From positions 1 to 38,355 of the forward strand of contig CAIJZY010000020.1 of assembly GCA_903825285.1 (NCBI GenBank): a DNA stretch of 38,355 bases, in the 5' to 3' direction. The notes below the pieces were generated by a model that had not been told where the DNA came from, ran no database searches, and was given only the letters and a program-made list of their open reading frames with translations. Positions 24,385-32,372 of this stretch are shown here, in pieces. The translations under genes and the position numbers were made by a program. Each line of letters opens with the position of its first letter. Position 1 is the first letter of the stretch. Origin of the DNA: an uncultured Opitutia bacterium. Its GTDB lineage: Bacteria; Verrucomicrobiota; Verrucomicrobiia; Opitutales; Opitutaceae.

Positions 24385-24467
24385 TTGCCGCGATATTTTG
24401 TTTGCAGTGCCCGCGCGCTGGGCCTTTCCTCCGCCTTCCTCCTGCCGCAGTCGGCCGGAAAAGTGAT

Positions 24468-24544
<77 letters not shown>

Positions 24545-24549
24545 TTCTT

Positions 24550-24586
24550 AAAGAGCCGCTTACGAACGTAAGCGGCTCTTTCGTTT
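24550..24586 (+). terminator. Terminator of tRNA-Pro
   Basis: A perfect 14-bp stem AAAGAGCCGCTTAC/GTAAGCGGCTCTTT (24550-24563 with 24568-24581) with a 4-nt loop is followed by CGTTTT. Its left A run may also work on the minus strand. Confidence 0.9.
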
Positions 24587-24827
24587 TCCGGCGGCAAAAG
24601 GCCTTCCTGCCGACCATGCATTGCGGGCGTGATTCCTGGGTCAGGCTGCCCTCCAGAGCCCAGGGGCCACCCGAATCGTCGGCCACGACAAACCTTGCCA
24701 ACGCCCTCTGGGAGGGCCATCAGGACTGCGTTCCCGAAGCACCCCGTTTCTTTCATGTCGCCCTTCCGCGGATGAAACCATCCTCCGCCCCCTGTGTCGG
24801 AATAGTCATCCTTTCAGGTTACACTCC

Positions 24828-25364
24828 ATGAAATCCACGCTCGCCCCCCTCGTCGCCGCCACGATCGGCCTGCTCGTCACCGGTTGCACCACGATCGATC
24901 CCTCGATCGCCATCAACGCCCGCATCCAGGAAAAATCCGAAACCTATGCGCGGATGACCCCCGTCGCCCAGAAGGCCGTGCAATCCGGCACCATCGAGCG
25001 CGGCTTCACCGGCGACATGGTCTACATGGCCCTCGGCAAACCCGCCAAGGTGACGGTCAAGGACTCGAAGTTCGGCAAGCTCGAGATGTGGACCTACGTG
25101 GTCCTGACCCCGCAGCATCCGACCGCCCAGGACACGACCAACAATCCAGACTCCCCCGGCTATACGCCGGAGACCGTCGCCACGAACACGCCGGTGCACG
25201 GCGGAGAGCAGGCGGCCACTTCACCCAATGGCTTTGGCTTTGGCGCCATTCATGGCAGCTCCATGGGGCCGCTCAACGTTCCCGACATGAAGCAGGACAA
25301 GGTCTACGTGTTCCTCGCAAATGACCGGGTCGCCGAGATCAAGTACGACAGCAGCGGCACCTGA
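24828..25364 (+). CDS. Outer-membrane lipoprotein with a BamE/SmpA-like segment
   Basis: The product has 178 residues. A lipoprotein signal peptide ends in LVTGC, with the lipidated Cys20 followed by Thr-Thr, which favours the outer membrane. The middle part (ERGFTGDMVYMALGKPAKVT..KFGKLEMWTYVV) resembles the G-M-T-xx-V-xx-xLG-P pattern of small BamE/SmpA-type lipoproteins. The match is loose. A Gly/Ser/Pro-rich stretch (about 100-150) follows, then VYVFLANDRVAEIKYDS. It is monocistronic, with a terminator after it at 25396. The function is unknown. Confidence 0.7.
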   Translation: MKSTLAPLVAATIGLLVTGCTTIDPSIAINARIQEKSETYARMTPVAQKAVQSGTIERGFTGDMVYMALGKPAKVTVKDSKFGKLEMWTYVVLTPQHPTAQDTTNNPDSPGYTPETVATNTPVHGGEQAATSPNGFGFGAIHGSSMGPLNVPDMKQDKVYVFLANDRVAEIKYDSSGT

Positions 25365-25395
25365 GTTTCCAGATCCTGTCGGAATTCCCTTCCAG

Positions 25396-25425
25396 CCCCG
25401 TGCCACCCGGCGCGGGGTTTGTTTT
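25396..25425 (+). terminator. Terminator downstream of the lipoprotein gene
   Basis: A 7-bp stem CCCCGTG/CGCGGGG (25396-25402 with 25411-25417, one G-T pair) with an 8-nt loop is followed by TTTGTTTT. It is 31 bp after the lipoprotein stop. Confidence 0.75.
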
Positions 25426-25454
25426 GTCCACCCGGCGGGCTTCGCCGGGAAGCG

Positions 25455-25520
25455 AAGGTGGGAGCGAGCTTGCTCGCGACCGAGCGACGCAGATGTCGCG
25501 AGCAAGCTCGCTCCCACCTT
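25455..25520. repeat. REPIN-like perfect inverted repeat with Pseudomonas-type REP core
   Basis: A 25-bp arm (25455-25479) is repeated perfectly in inverse orientation (25496-25520) around a 16-bp spacer. Each arm contains GTGGGAGCGAG and an inner palindrome GCGAGC-TT-GCTCGC, so each can fold by itself. This is the structure of REP sequences, and the pair matches a REPIN. The core closely resembles REP sequences known from Pseudomonas. The 356-bp gap around it (25365-25720) has no gene. It also holds a small 7-bp hairpin (25431-25449) and an inverted CCCACATC/GATGTGGG pair (25524-25531, 25568-25575). No RAYT transposase gene is in the window. Confidence 0.88.
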
Positions 25521-25720
25521 CTTCCCACATCCCTCTCACCCTTGGGCGCAGCCCCTGGACTGGCCCCGATGTGGGCATTTTGAGGTACTGAACGCGTCAT
25601 TTTATTGTGACGATATTTCTTCTTCCGGAGTCATTGGTGCCGCGGGGGTAACGGCAGCACCCAGCGAGGTTTGGGGAGCCTCCGCTTTGACCTTGGCCGC
25701 CCGGCGGGCAAGATGGAGCC

Positions 25721-26317
25721 ATGAACACCACGCGCGACACCGTCATTCTGCTGCGGCTGCGTGAACTGGGCCAGCTGTTCAATTCGATGGACCCCTCGCC
25801 CTTCGTCGAGCGGGACCTGGATGCTGACGCCGAGGAATTCATCGTGAGCTGGGCACGCGAACTGCCCGCCGGGGAGGACCTGGAACTCGTCATCCATCTC
25901 ACCCAGCCTCCGAGCGACGACTCGATGCACGGCGTGCAGGAGTCGGTGCGGCGCTATTTTGCCTCCCGCGCCGCCATCAAGCGGCTCGAATTCGGCCAGC
26001 TGATGCGTCGTGGGCGGCTCAGCCTGGCGGTGGGCCTGCTCTTCCTCGCCACCTGCCTCACCTTGAGCGGACTGGTGACACGGGCCGGGGTCGGCAGCGT
26101 GGGCGCCTTCTTTGAGGAGGGCCTGAGCATCGCCGGCTGGGTGGCGATGTGGCGCCCGCTCGAGATCTATCTCTACGAATGGTGGCCGCTGCTGGAGGAA
26201 CAGCGCCGGCTCGACCGGCTGGCCCGGATCCATGTCCGGATCGTGCTGGCCGCCCCGGCACCCGCCCCTTCCAGGCCGGTTCCCACACCGGATCACGTCA
26301 TCGGCCACGCGGCCTGA
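25721..26317 (+). CDS. Membrane protein of unknown function
   Basis: This 198-residue protein matches no family I can name. A hydrophilic N-terminal domain of about 95 residues contains LRELGQLFNSMDPSPFVERDLDADAEEFIVSWAREL. It then has one clear transmembrane segment (about 102-121: LSLAVGLLFLATCLTLSGLV). A second hydrophobic region rich in Trp follows (IAGWVAMWRPLEIYLYEWWPLLEEQRRLDRL). The C-terminus is Ala/Pro-rich. The ordered, acidic N-terminal domain suggests a real conserved family. It stands alone, between a REPIN and a convergent metallo-hydrolase gene. Confidence 0.75.
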   Translation: MNTTRDTVILLRLRELGQLFNSMDPSPFVERDLDADAEEFIVSWARELPAGEDLELVIHLTQPPSDDSMHGVQESVRRYFASRAAIKRLEFGQLMRRGRLSLAVGLLFLATCLTLSGLVTRAGVGSVGAFFEEGLSIAGWVAMWRPLEIYLYEWWPLLEEQRRLDRLARIHVRIVLAAPAPAPSRPVPTPDHVIGHAA

Positions 26318-26341
26318 GCCCGGCGGACCGGACGCGCGTTC

Positions 26342-27187
26342 CTAGACGACAAAGGGATTGTACCGAAGCTCGTTGGCCGCGGTCGTCAACGGCCCGTGGC
26401 CAGGCGCGATCACCGTCTGCGGCGGCACGGCCTCGAGCACGCGGCGCAGGTTGGTCACAAGCTGAAGCTGCGAGAAATCGCCCCGTCCCACCGAGCCGGC
26501 GAACACGAGGTCGCCGGAGATCAGCAGCGAGGCACTGGACGGCACGGAGGGCATGGTGACCAGGTAGCAGTTGTGGGCCAGGGCGTGCCCGGGCGTGTTG
26601 AACACCGCGACCTCGAACGGCCCGAAGCGCAGCTTCTGCCCTTCGGCGATGGGCTGTCCGCAGGGGGAATGCGCGCCCTCCGGATAGTAGGCGCGGGGGA
26701 CGCCGAATCGGGCCACCACCTCGCAGAGTCCGCCGGTGTGCTCGCCCTCCACATGCGTCACGAACACGGCCTCGAGCTTCTTGATGCCCGCCGGCCACAC
26801 GGCCGTGAGCGTCGCGAGGTCGGGCCCGGTGTCGAAGAGGATGCCGTGGTCGGTGCCGCAGTCGGCCACGACGTACGCGTTGGCGCAGCCGATGCCGTGG
26901 GGCATGCGCAGGGCGTGCACGCAGAACGGCAGCGCGGGCGTCTTGGGCAGCGGATACTGCCCGCAGCCTAGGGCGCACAGTCCGACCTCGTTCAACCGCA
27001 GCTCGCCCGCCAGCCGCCGCAGCTCGGCCGAGGACAGGTCTGGCCGGTAGTCGATCGCGTCGAGGATCTTCTCGGGCGACACCCCGCAGCGCTGTCCCAG
27101 TTCCGCCTCGCACAGCCCCGCCTGGCGCATGGCTTTTTCCAGCACATCGCCGAGCTCGTCTTCCAGGGGTACGGACAGGTTCACCAT
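26342..27187 (-). CDS. Metallo-beta-lactamase-fold protein with N-terminal HTH-like domain
   Basis: The product has 281 residues. Residues about 5-70 look like a compact helix-turn-helix domain (EAELGQRCGVSPEKILDAIDYRPDLSSAELRRLAGEL). Residues 85-281 form an MBL fold. The metal-binding HxHxDH motif is replaced by H145-x-E147-x-E149-H150. The later ligands are intact: His201 (PGHALAH), Asp226 (SGDLVF) and His264 (PGHGP). A metal site may persist with carboxylates, or activity may be changed. No substrate can be named. The HTH part could bind DNA or only help protein contacts. It is divergent from pyrE, with 79 bp between the two starts. Confidence 0.8.
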   Translation of the reverse strand: MVNLSVPLEDELGDVLEKAMRQAGLCEAELGQRCGVSPEKILDAIDYRPDLSSAELRRLAGELRLNEVGLCALGCGQYPLPKTPALPFCVHALRMPHGIGCANAYVVADCGTDHGILFDTGPDLATLTAVWPAGIKKLEAVFVTHVEGEHTGGLCEVVARFGVPRAYYPEGAHSPCGQPIAEGQKLRFGPFEVAVFNTPGHALAHNCYLVTMPSVPSSASLLISGDLVFAGSVGRGDFSQLQLVTNLRRVLEAVPPQTVIAPGHGPLTTAANELRYNPFVV

Positions 27188-27266
27188 GGCGCCGGGACGC
27201 TATGAAGGGATGGGCCGGGGTGCAAAATGTTTTTGTTTTTTATCCCGCATCTCCCAGCGTCGGCGC

Positions 27267-27836
27267 ATGGCCAACGACCAAACGGAAATCCTCTCGATCT
27301 TCACCCGCACGCGCGCGCTGCTCGAGGGCCACTTCGTGCTGCGCTCGGGCCTCCACAGCGGCCACTATTTCCAGTGCGCGCAGGTTTGCCAGCGCATGGA
27401 CGCCGTGGAGCGCCTCGCCGAGCTGCTCGTGGCCAAGCTCAGGGACCATTCCTTCCAGACCGTGCTGGCCCCCGCCATGGGCGGCCTGGTCATCGGCCAG
27501 GAAGTGGCCCGTCAGGCCAAGGTCCGGTACGTCTTCGCCGAGAAGGAAAACAACGTCCTCGTGCTGCGGCGCGGCTTCACCTTCGCGCCGGGCGAGAAGG
27601 TCCTCATCGTCGAGGACGTCGTGACCCGCGGCGGCCGCGTGATCGAGTGCCTCAACCTCGTGCGCCAGGCCGGGGCCGGGCCGGTGGCCGTCGCCATGCT
27701 CGTGGACCGCAGCGCCGGCCAGGCGCGCTTCGACGTGCCCGCCGTCTCCCTCCTCGAGCTGAGCTTCCCCACCTACGCGGCCGACGCCGTGCCGGACTGG
27801 CTCGCGAAGATCCCGGTGCAGAAGCCGGGGAGCTGA
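27267..27836 (+). CDS. pyrE: Orotate phosphoribosyltransferase
   Basis: This 189-residue enzyme joins orotate to PRPP in pyrimidine synthesis. The type I phosphoribosyltransferase PRPP motif VLIVEDVVTRGGR is at residues 112-124. An N-terminal LRSGLHSGHYFQC hood segment is at 25-37 and an AMGGLVIGQEVA segment near 70-82. The ATG at 27267 is chosen because the family N-terminus (ILSIFTRTRALLEGHF) begins 7 residues later; the upstream open frame overlaps the divergent gene. The gene for its substrate-forming enzyme, prs, is nearby at 29478-30428 on the other strand. An inverted-repeat pair follows the stop. Confidence 0.94.
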   Translation: MANDQTEILSIFTRTRALLEGHFVLRSGLHSGHYFQCAQVCQRMDAVERLAELLVAKLRDHSFQTVLAPAMGGLVIGQEVARQAKVRYVFAEKENNVLVLRRGFTFAPGEKVLIVEDVVTRGGRVIECLNLVRQAGAGPVAVAMLVDRSAGQARFDVPAVSLLELSFPTYAADAVPDWLAKIPVQKPGS

Positions 27837-27845
27837 TTCGAAGCT

Positions 27846-27933
27846 CGGAGTTCGCAGATCGCAGTTCGGGAAACTCGCCGTAACACAGCCAGACCCGTCC
27901 GTCAGGATCGCGAACTGCGATCTCCGAACTGCG
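27846..27933. repeat. Inverted pair built of a second 7-bp unit, pyrE/htrA gap
   Basis: The left arm (27846-27868) and the reverse complement of the right arm (27911-27933) agree at 21 of 23 bp. Read outward-in, the right arm and its flank divide into 7-mers of type NTCGSAG (ATCGCAG, CACGCAG, TTCGGAG, ATCGCAG). The interior is 42 bp and has no gene. The overall plan (imperfect 7-bp units in inverted arms) matches the GTAGCGN elements although the unit differs. It lies between convergent genes and may act as their terminator. Confidence 0.75.
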
Positions 27934-27956
27934 TGCTGCGATCCGTCCGGCCCGGT

Positions 27957-29372
27957 TTACTCGCCCTTGATCTCAATGCGGGCCACGCGCAGCGCGCCGC
28001 GGTAGTAGACGTAGAGCAGGTGGCGGCCGGGAGAAAGCGCCGCCTTGGCGGACGCCAGATCGCTCACGTACTCCCGGTCGATCTGCACGATCAGGAGCTC
28101 CGGGACCAGGGTGTCCGCGTACGGCGAGTCCTCGGCCACATTCTTGACCAGCAGGCCGTCGAACCGGGCCGGGATGCGCAGTCGCGCGCGGAGCTCGCTG
28201 GTGAGCGGCGTGACATCCACGCCGGACAGGAGCTCATCCGGTTTCTCGTCGAGCTTCTCCAGTGTGACCTCGACCGTGACCGGCTTGCCGTCGCGCGAGA
28301 GGGCGAGCTTCACCTTCGCCCCCGGCGGCATCTCCGCGATCATGATGCGGAACTCCTCCCAGGAACTGACCGGCCGGTCATTGAAGCTCAGCACCACGTC
28401 GCCTCGCTGGATGCCCGCCTTGCCGGCCGGGGAGTTCGGCGTGACGTCGGTGATCATGGCGCCACGGGTGCCCTTCGTGAGGTGGAGGGATTCCGCATCC
28501 TCCGCCGACACGGTCTGGGCGGACACGCCGAGATAGCCGCGCGACACGGTGCCGGTGGCGATCAGGCTCTGCAGCACCGTCGAGGCCAGGTTGATCGGGA
28601 TGGCGAACCCGAGGCCGATGCTGCCGCGGGAAGTGGAGATGATGGCGCTGTTGATGCCCACGAGCCGGCCCTTGGCGTCCACCAGCGCGCCACCCGAGTT
28701 GCCCATGTTGATGGCCGCATCCGTCTGGATGAAACTCTCGTAGCCGCCCTCCAGGAGCCCCAACTGGCTGCGTCCCTTGGCCGAAACAATGCCCATGGTG
28801 ACCGTTTGGCCAACGCCGAGGGGATTGCCCACGGCAAACACCACGTCGCCCACGCGCAGCTTGTCGCTGTCCGCCAGCGTCACGGTCGGGAGGTTGCCCG
28901 CCTCGATCTTGATCACCGCGATGTCCGTCTTGGGATCCGTGCCGATGACCTTGGCCAGGAACTCGCGGTCGTCGCTCAGGCCGACCTTCAGCTCGTCCGC
29001 GCCCTCGACCACGTGATTATTCGTGAGGATGTAACCGTCGGGGGAGATGATGACGCCCGAGCCGAGCCCCTCCTCCTTGTGCTCACGCTCCTGGTCGGGG
29101 ATGTTGCCAAAAAACTGGCGCATGAGGGGATTGGCGACGACACGCTCGCGGACGATTTTCTTGGAATAGACGGAGACAACCGCCTTCTGGACCGGCTCGA
29201 CGATGTCCGCGTAGCTCGTGACGAGGGCGGACTTGCCCTCCGAGACCGGGCTCGGGTCCACCCGCAGCGCCGGCTTCTTGGCGGCGGCGGCGTCCTTGGC
29301 CCAGGCCGCGGCCGGGAAAAACGAGAGGGTGGCAAGGCAGGCGAGCAGACCGGGGAGAAGCTTGGATTTCAT
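27957..29372 (-). CDS. Periplasmic HtrA/DegP-type serine protease
   Basis: The product has 471 residues. A signal peptide (LLACLATLSFFPAAAWA) is followed by the trypsin-like domain with catalytic His120 (LTNNHVV), Asp150 (PKTDIAVIK) and Ser226 (INMGNSGGAL). Two PDZ domains follow, the first with GYLGVSAQTVS..PAGKAGIQRGDVVLSFN (about 305-390). The second begins near LSGVDVTPLTSELRARLRIP. This is the DegP/DegQ layout: protein quality control in the envelope. The ATG at 29372 is chosen because the signal peptide begins there; an in-frame upstream extension is not needed. It is convergent with pyrE and downstream of prs on the same strand, 105 bp away. Confidence 0.93.
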   Translation of the reverse strand: MKSKLLPGLLACLATLSFFPAAAWAKDAAAAKKPALRVDPSPVSEGKSALVTSYADIVEPVQKAVVSVYSKKIVRERVVANPLMRQFFGNIPDQEREHKEEGLGSGVIISPDGYILTNNHVVEGADELKVGLSDDREFLAKVIGTDPKTDIAVIKIEAGNLPTVTLADSDKLRVGDVVFAVGNPLGVGQTVTMGIVSAKGRSQLGLLEGGYESFIQTDAAINMGNSGGALVDAKGRLVGINSAIISTSRGSIGLGFAIPINLASTVLQSLIATGTVSRGYLGVSAQTVSAEDAESLHLTKGTRGAMITDVTPNSPAGKAGIQRGDVVLSFNDRPVSSWEEFRIMIAEMPPGAKVKLALSRDGKPVTVEVTLEKLDEKPDELLSGVDVTPLTSELRARLRIPARFDGLLVKNVAEDSPYADTLVPELLIVQIDREYVSDLASAKAALSPGRHLLYVYYRGALRVARIEIKGE

Positions 29373-29477
29373 GGGGAAAACAGAGGGACCGAACGCTAGC
29401 GCCAATTGTTCCGCGCGCAACCCCCGGAAGGGCGGGAAATTCCCGCCGCCGCCCTGCCCCGCCCCGCCGCCGCCGGA

Positions 29478-30428
29478 CTAGAAGCCCTTGATCCGGAAAA
29501 GGCCGGTGACGCTCTCGTTGCCGTTGATGCGGACGATCGCCTGGCCGAGGAGCTTGGCGATGCTCAGGACCGTGATGGGCAGGCCGTGCGTCTCGACCGG
29601 CGTGGAATTGGTGGTGATGAGCTCGTCGATCAGCCCGGAGCGCAGGCGCTCGAGGGCGACATCGTTGAGGATGCAATGGCTGACCGCGGCGGTGATGCGC
29701 GCGGCGCCATGGTCGCGGAGGATCTTGGCGGCCGCCGTCAGGGTGCCGGCGGTCTCGGTGATGTCGTCCACCAGCAGCACGTCGCAGCCGGCCACCTCGC
29801 CGACGACGTTCATCGCCTCGACGGTCGTGGCGCTCTTGCGCTTCTTGGCGACCAGCGCGAGGGCGGCGCCCATCGTGTCGGCGTAGGCCGAGGCCATCTT
29901 CATGCCACCCACGTCGGGCGAGCACACCACGAGCTGGCGCTCGCGCTTCTGGTGGCTGAGGTACTCGAAGAACACCGGCGAGGCGAACAGGTGGTCGACC
30001 GGGATGTCGAAGAAGCCCTGGATCTGCTGGCTGTGCAGGTCCATGGTCAGGATGCGCGTCGCACCCGCGGCGACGAGGAGGTTGGCCACGAGCTTCGCGG
30101 TGATCGGCACGCGGGGCTGGTCCTTGCGGTCCTGGCGCGCGTAGCCGTAGAACGGCAGCACGGCCGTGATGCGCTGGGCCGACGCGCGCCGCGCGGCGTC
30201 GATCATGATCAACAGCTCCATCAGGTGATGGTTCGTCGGCGGGCAGGTCGACTGGATGATGTAGACATCCTGGCCGCGGATGTTCTCGTTGATCTTCACG
30301 AACGACTCGCCGTCAGGGAAACTGGTGACGGTCGCCTCGCCCAGCGGCATGCCGATGGAGGCGCAGATTTCTTCCGCCAGGGCGCGGTTCGAGTTGCCGG
30401 AGAAGATTTTCAGCCGCGTTTCGCTCAT
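29478..30428 (-). CDS. prs: Ribose-phosphate pyrophosphokinase
   Basis: This 316-residue enzyme makes PRPP from ribose 5-phosphate and ATP. Class I features are visible: KIFSGNSNRALAEEI and FPDGESFVKINENIRG at the N-terminus, the PFYGYARQDRK flexible loop, DLHSQQIQGFFDIPVDHL, the KRKSATTVEAM catalytic flexible loop, and the PRPP-binding VDDITETAGTL. It supplies purine, pyrimidine (pyrE), histidine and NAD synthesis. The ATG at 30428 is 43 bp from the lpxD stop, so the two may be cotranscribed. Confidence 0.97.
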   Translation of the reverse strand: MSETRLKIFSGNSNRALAEEICASIGMPLGEATVTSFPDGESFVKINENIRGQDVYIIQSTCPPTNHHLMELLIMIDAARRASAQRITAVLPFYGYARQDRKDQPRVPITAKLVANLLVAAGATRILTMDLHSQQIQGFFDIPVDHLFASPVFFEYLSHQKRERQLVVCSPDVGGMKMASAYADTMGAALALVAKKRKSATTVEAMNVVGEVAGCDVLLVDDITETAGTLTAAAKILRDHGAARITAAVSHCILNDVALERLRSGLIDELITTNSTPVETHGLPITVLSIAKLLGQAIVRINGNESVTGLFRIKGF

Positions 30429-30471
30429 GCGCGCGACGCTGGGGGCGAACCGTCTCCGGCGGAAGTCTTTT

Positions 30472-31509
<1,038 letters not shown>

Positions 31510-31590
31510 GGCGACAGCGTGGGATTTTTGCGGGCCGGTGCAACGTCTCAAAACGGGGACCCGGCGGGGTCCAGCCCAGGTGCCGGGCAC

Positions 31591-31622
31591 AAAAAACCCC
31601 GGTCCTGGACGGGACCGGGGTT
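31591..31622 (-). terminator. Terminator between skp and lpxD
   Basis: A perfect 11-bp stem AACCCCGGTCC/GGACCGGGGTT (31595-31605 with 31612-31622) is followed on the minus strand by a T run (31596-31591). It lies 18 bp after the skp stop and separates it from lpxD. Confidence 0.9.
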
Positions 31623-31639
31623 GAAAGGGTCAGGTGGGA

Positions 31640-32332
31640 TTACGGCTTCTTGACGCCGGGCAGCGTGATCTTCGGCGAGTCCGAGCTGGAGTCGGCCGCG
31701 GGAGCCGAGGCGGCGGGGGCGGACGGAGCCGGGGCCGCGGGCGCCGTAACGGCGGCGGGACGGTCCTTGTTGATCTCCTTCAGCACCTCGTCGGTGATGT
31801 CGTAGCTGGCATCAGCGTAGATGATGTTGGAGACGCCGATCAGGGTCGGGCCCGACTTGTCGAGCAGCAGCGTCGCGCCATGGCGCTTGGCCACTTCCAC
31901 CGCGATCTTGCTGATCTCCTCGATCATGAGGTCGCGGAAATTCTTGATGCGCTGCTGGAGCGAGTTGCGGGTGTTCTGCTGGAAGCTCTGCACCTCGTTC
32001 TGCTTGCGGCGGATGTCATCCATGATGCGCTGGGCATCGGCCGTGGCCTTGGCCTTCGCCTCGGCGGTGACCGCCGGGTTGTTGGCCTGCTCAGCGAGCT
32101 CCTTGTACTTCTCAACCATGGAATTTCCTTCCTTGTTGAGGCGGTCGAGCTCCTCCTGGGCCTTCTGCTCGTCACCCTTGAGCTTGTTGTTCTGCTCCTC
32201 GGTCTTGTAATGGCTGTCGTAGAGCTTGGCCATGTCGACGACGAGAAGCTTCGGCTCCGGCTGGGCGGAGGCGAGCAGGGCCGCCGCACCAAAGGCCGAC
32301 AGGGCGATCAGGGACTGAATGGTTTTTTTCAT
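31640..32332 (-). CDS. OmpH/Skp-family periplasmic chaperone
   Basis: The product has 230 residues. A signal peptide (SLIALSAFGAAALLASAQP) precedes LLVVDMAKLYDSHYKTEEQN, the typical Skp start, and a long helical tentacle region (about 45-150). The TLLLDKSGPTLIGVSNIIYADASYDITDEVLKEIN end is diagnostic of the family. It holds unfolded outer-membrane proteins for BamA. An unusual Ala/Pro/Ser-rich tail of about 40 residues (PAAPAPSAPAASAPAADSSSD) extends beyond the normal end. It lies 40 bp downstream of bamA as in many Gram-negative genomes, and is followed by a terminator. Confidence 0.92.
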   Translation of the reverse strand: MKKTIQSLIALSAFGAAALLASAQPEPKLLVVDMAKLYDSHYKTEEQNNKLKGDEQKAQEELDRLNKEGNSMVEKYKELAEQANNPAVTAEAKAKATADAQRIMDDIRRKQNEVQSFQQNTRNSLQQRIKNFRDLMIEEISKIAVEVAKRHGATLLLDKSGPTLIGVSNIIYADASYDITDEVLKEINKDRPAAVTAPAAPAPSAPAASAPAADSSSDSPKITLPGVKKP

Positions 32333-32372
32333 GGATGGGTAAAGGGCTGGGAAAGGGACAAGCTAAGCGGAT

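Noticed and set aside
27129-27836. Longer pyrE starting at 27129
   Set aside because: The extension overlaps the divergent gene's start and its peptide does not match the family; the ATG at 27267 fits.
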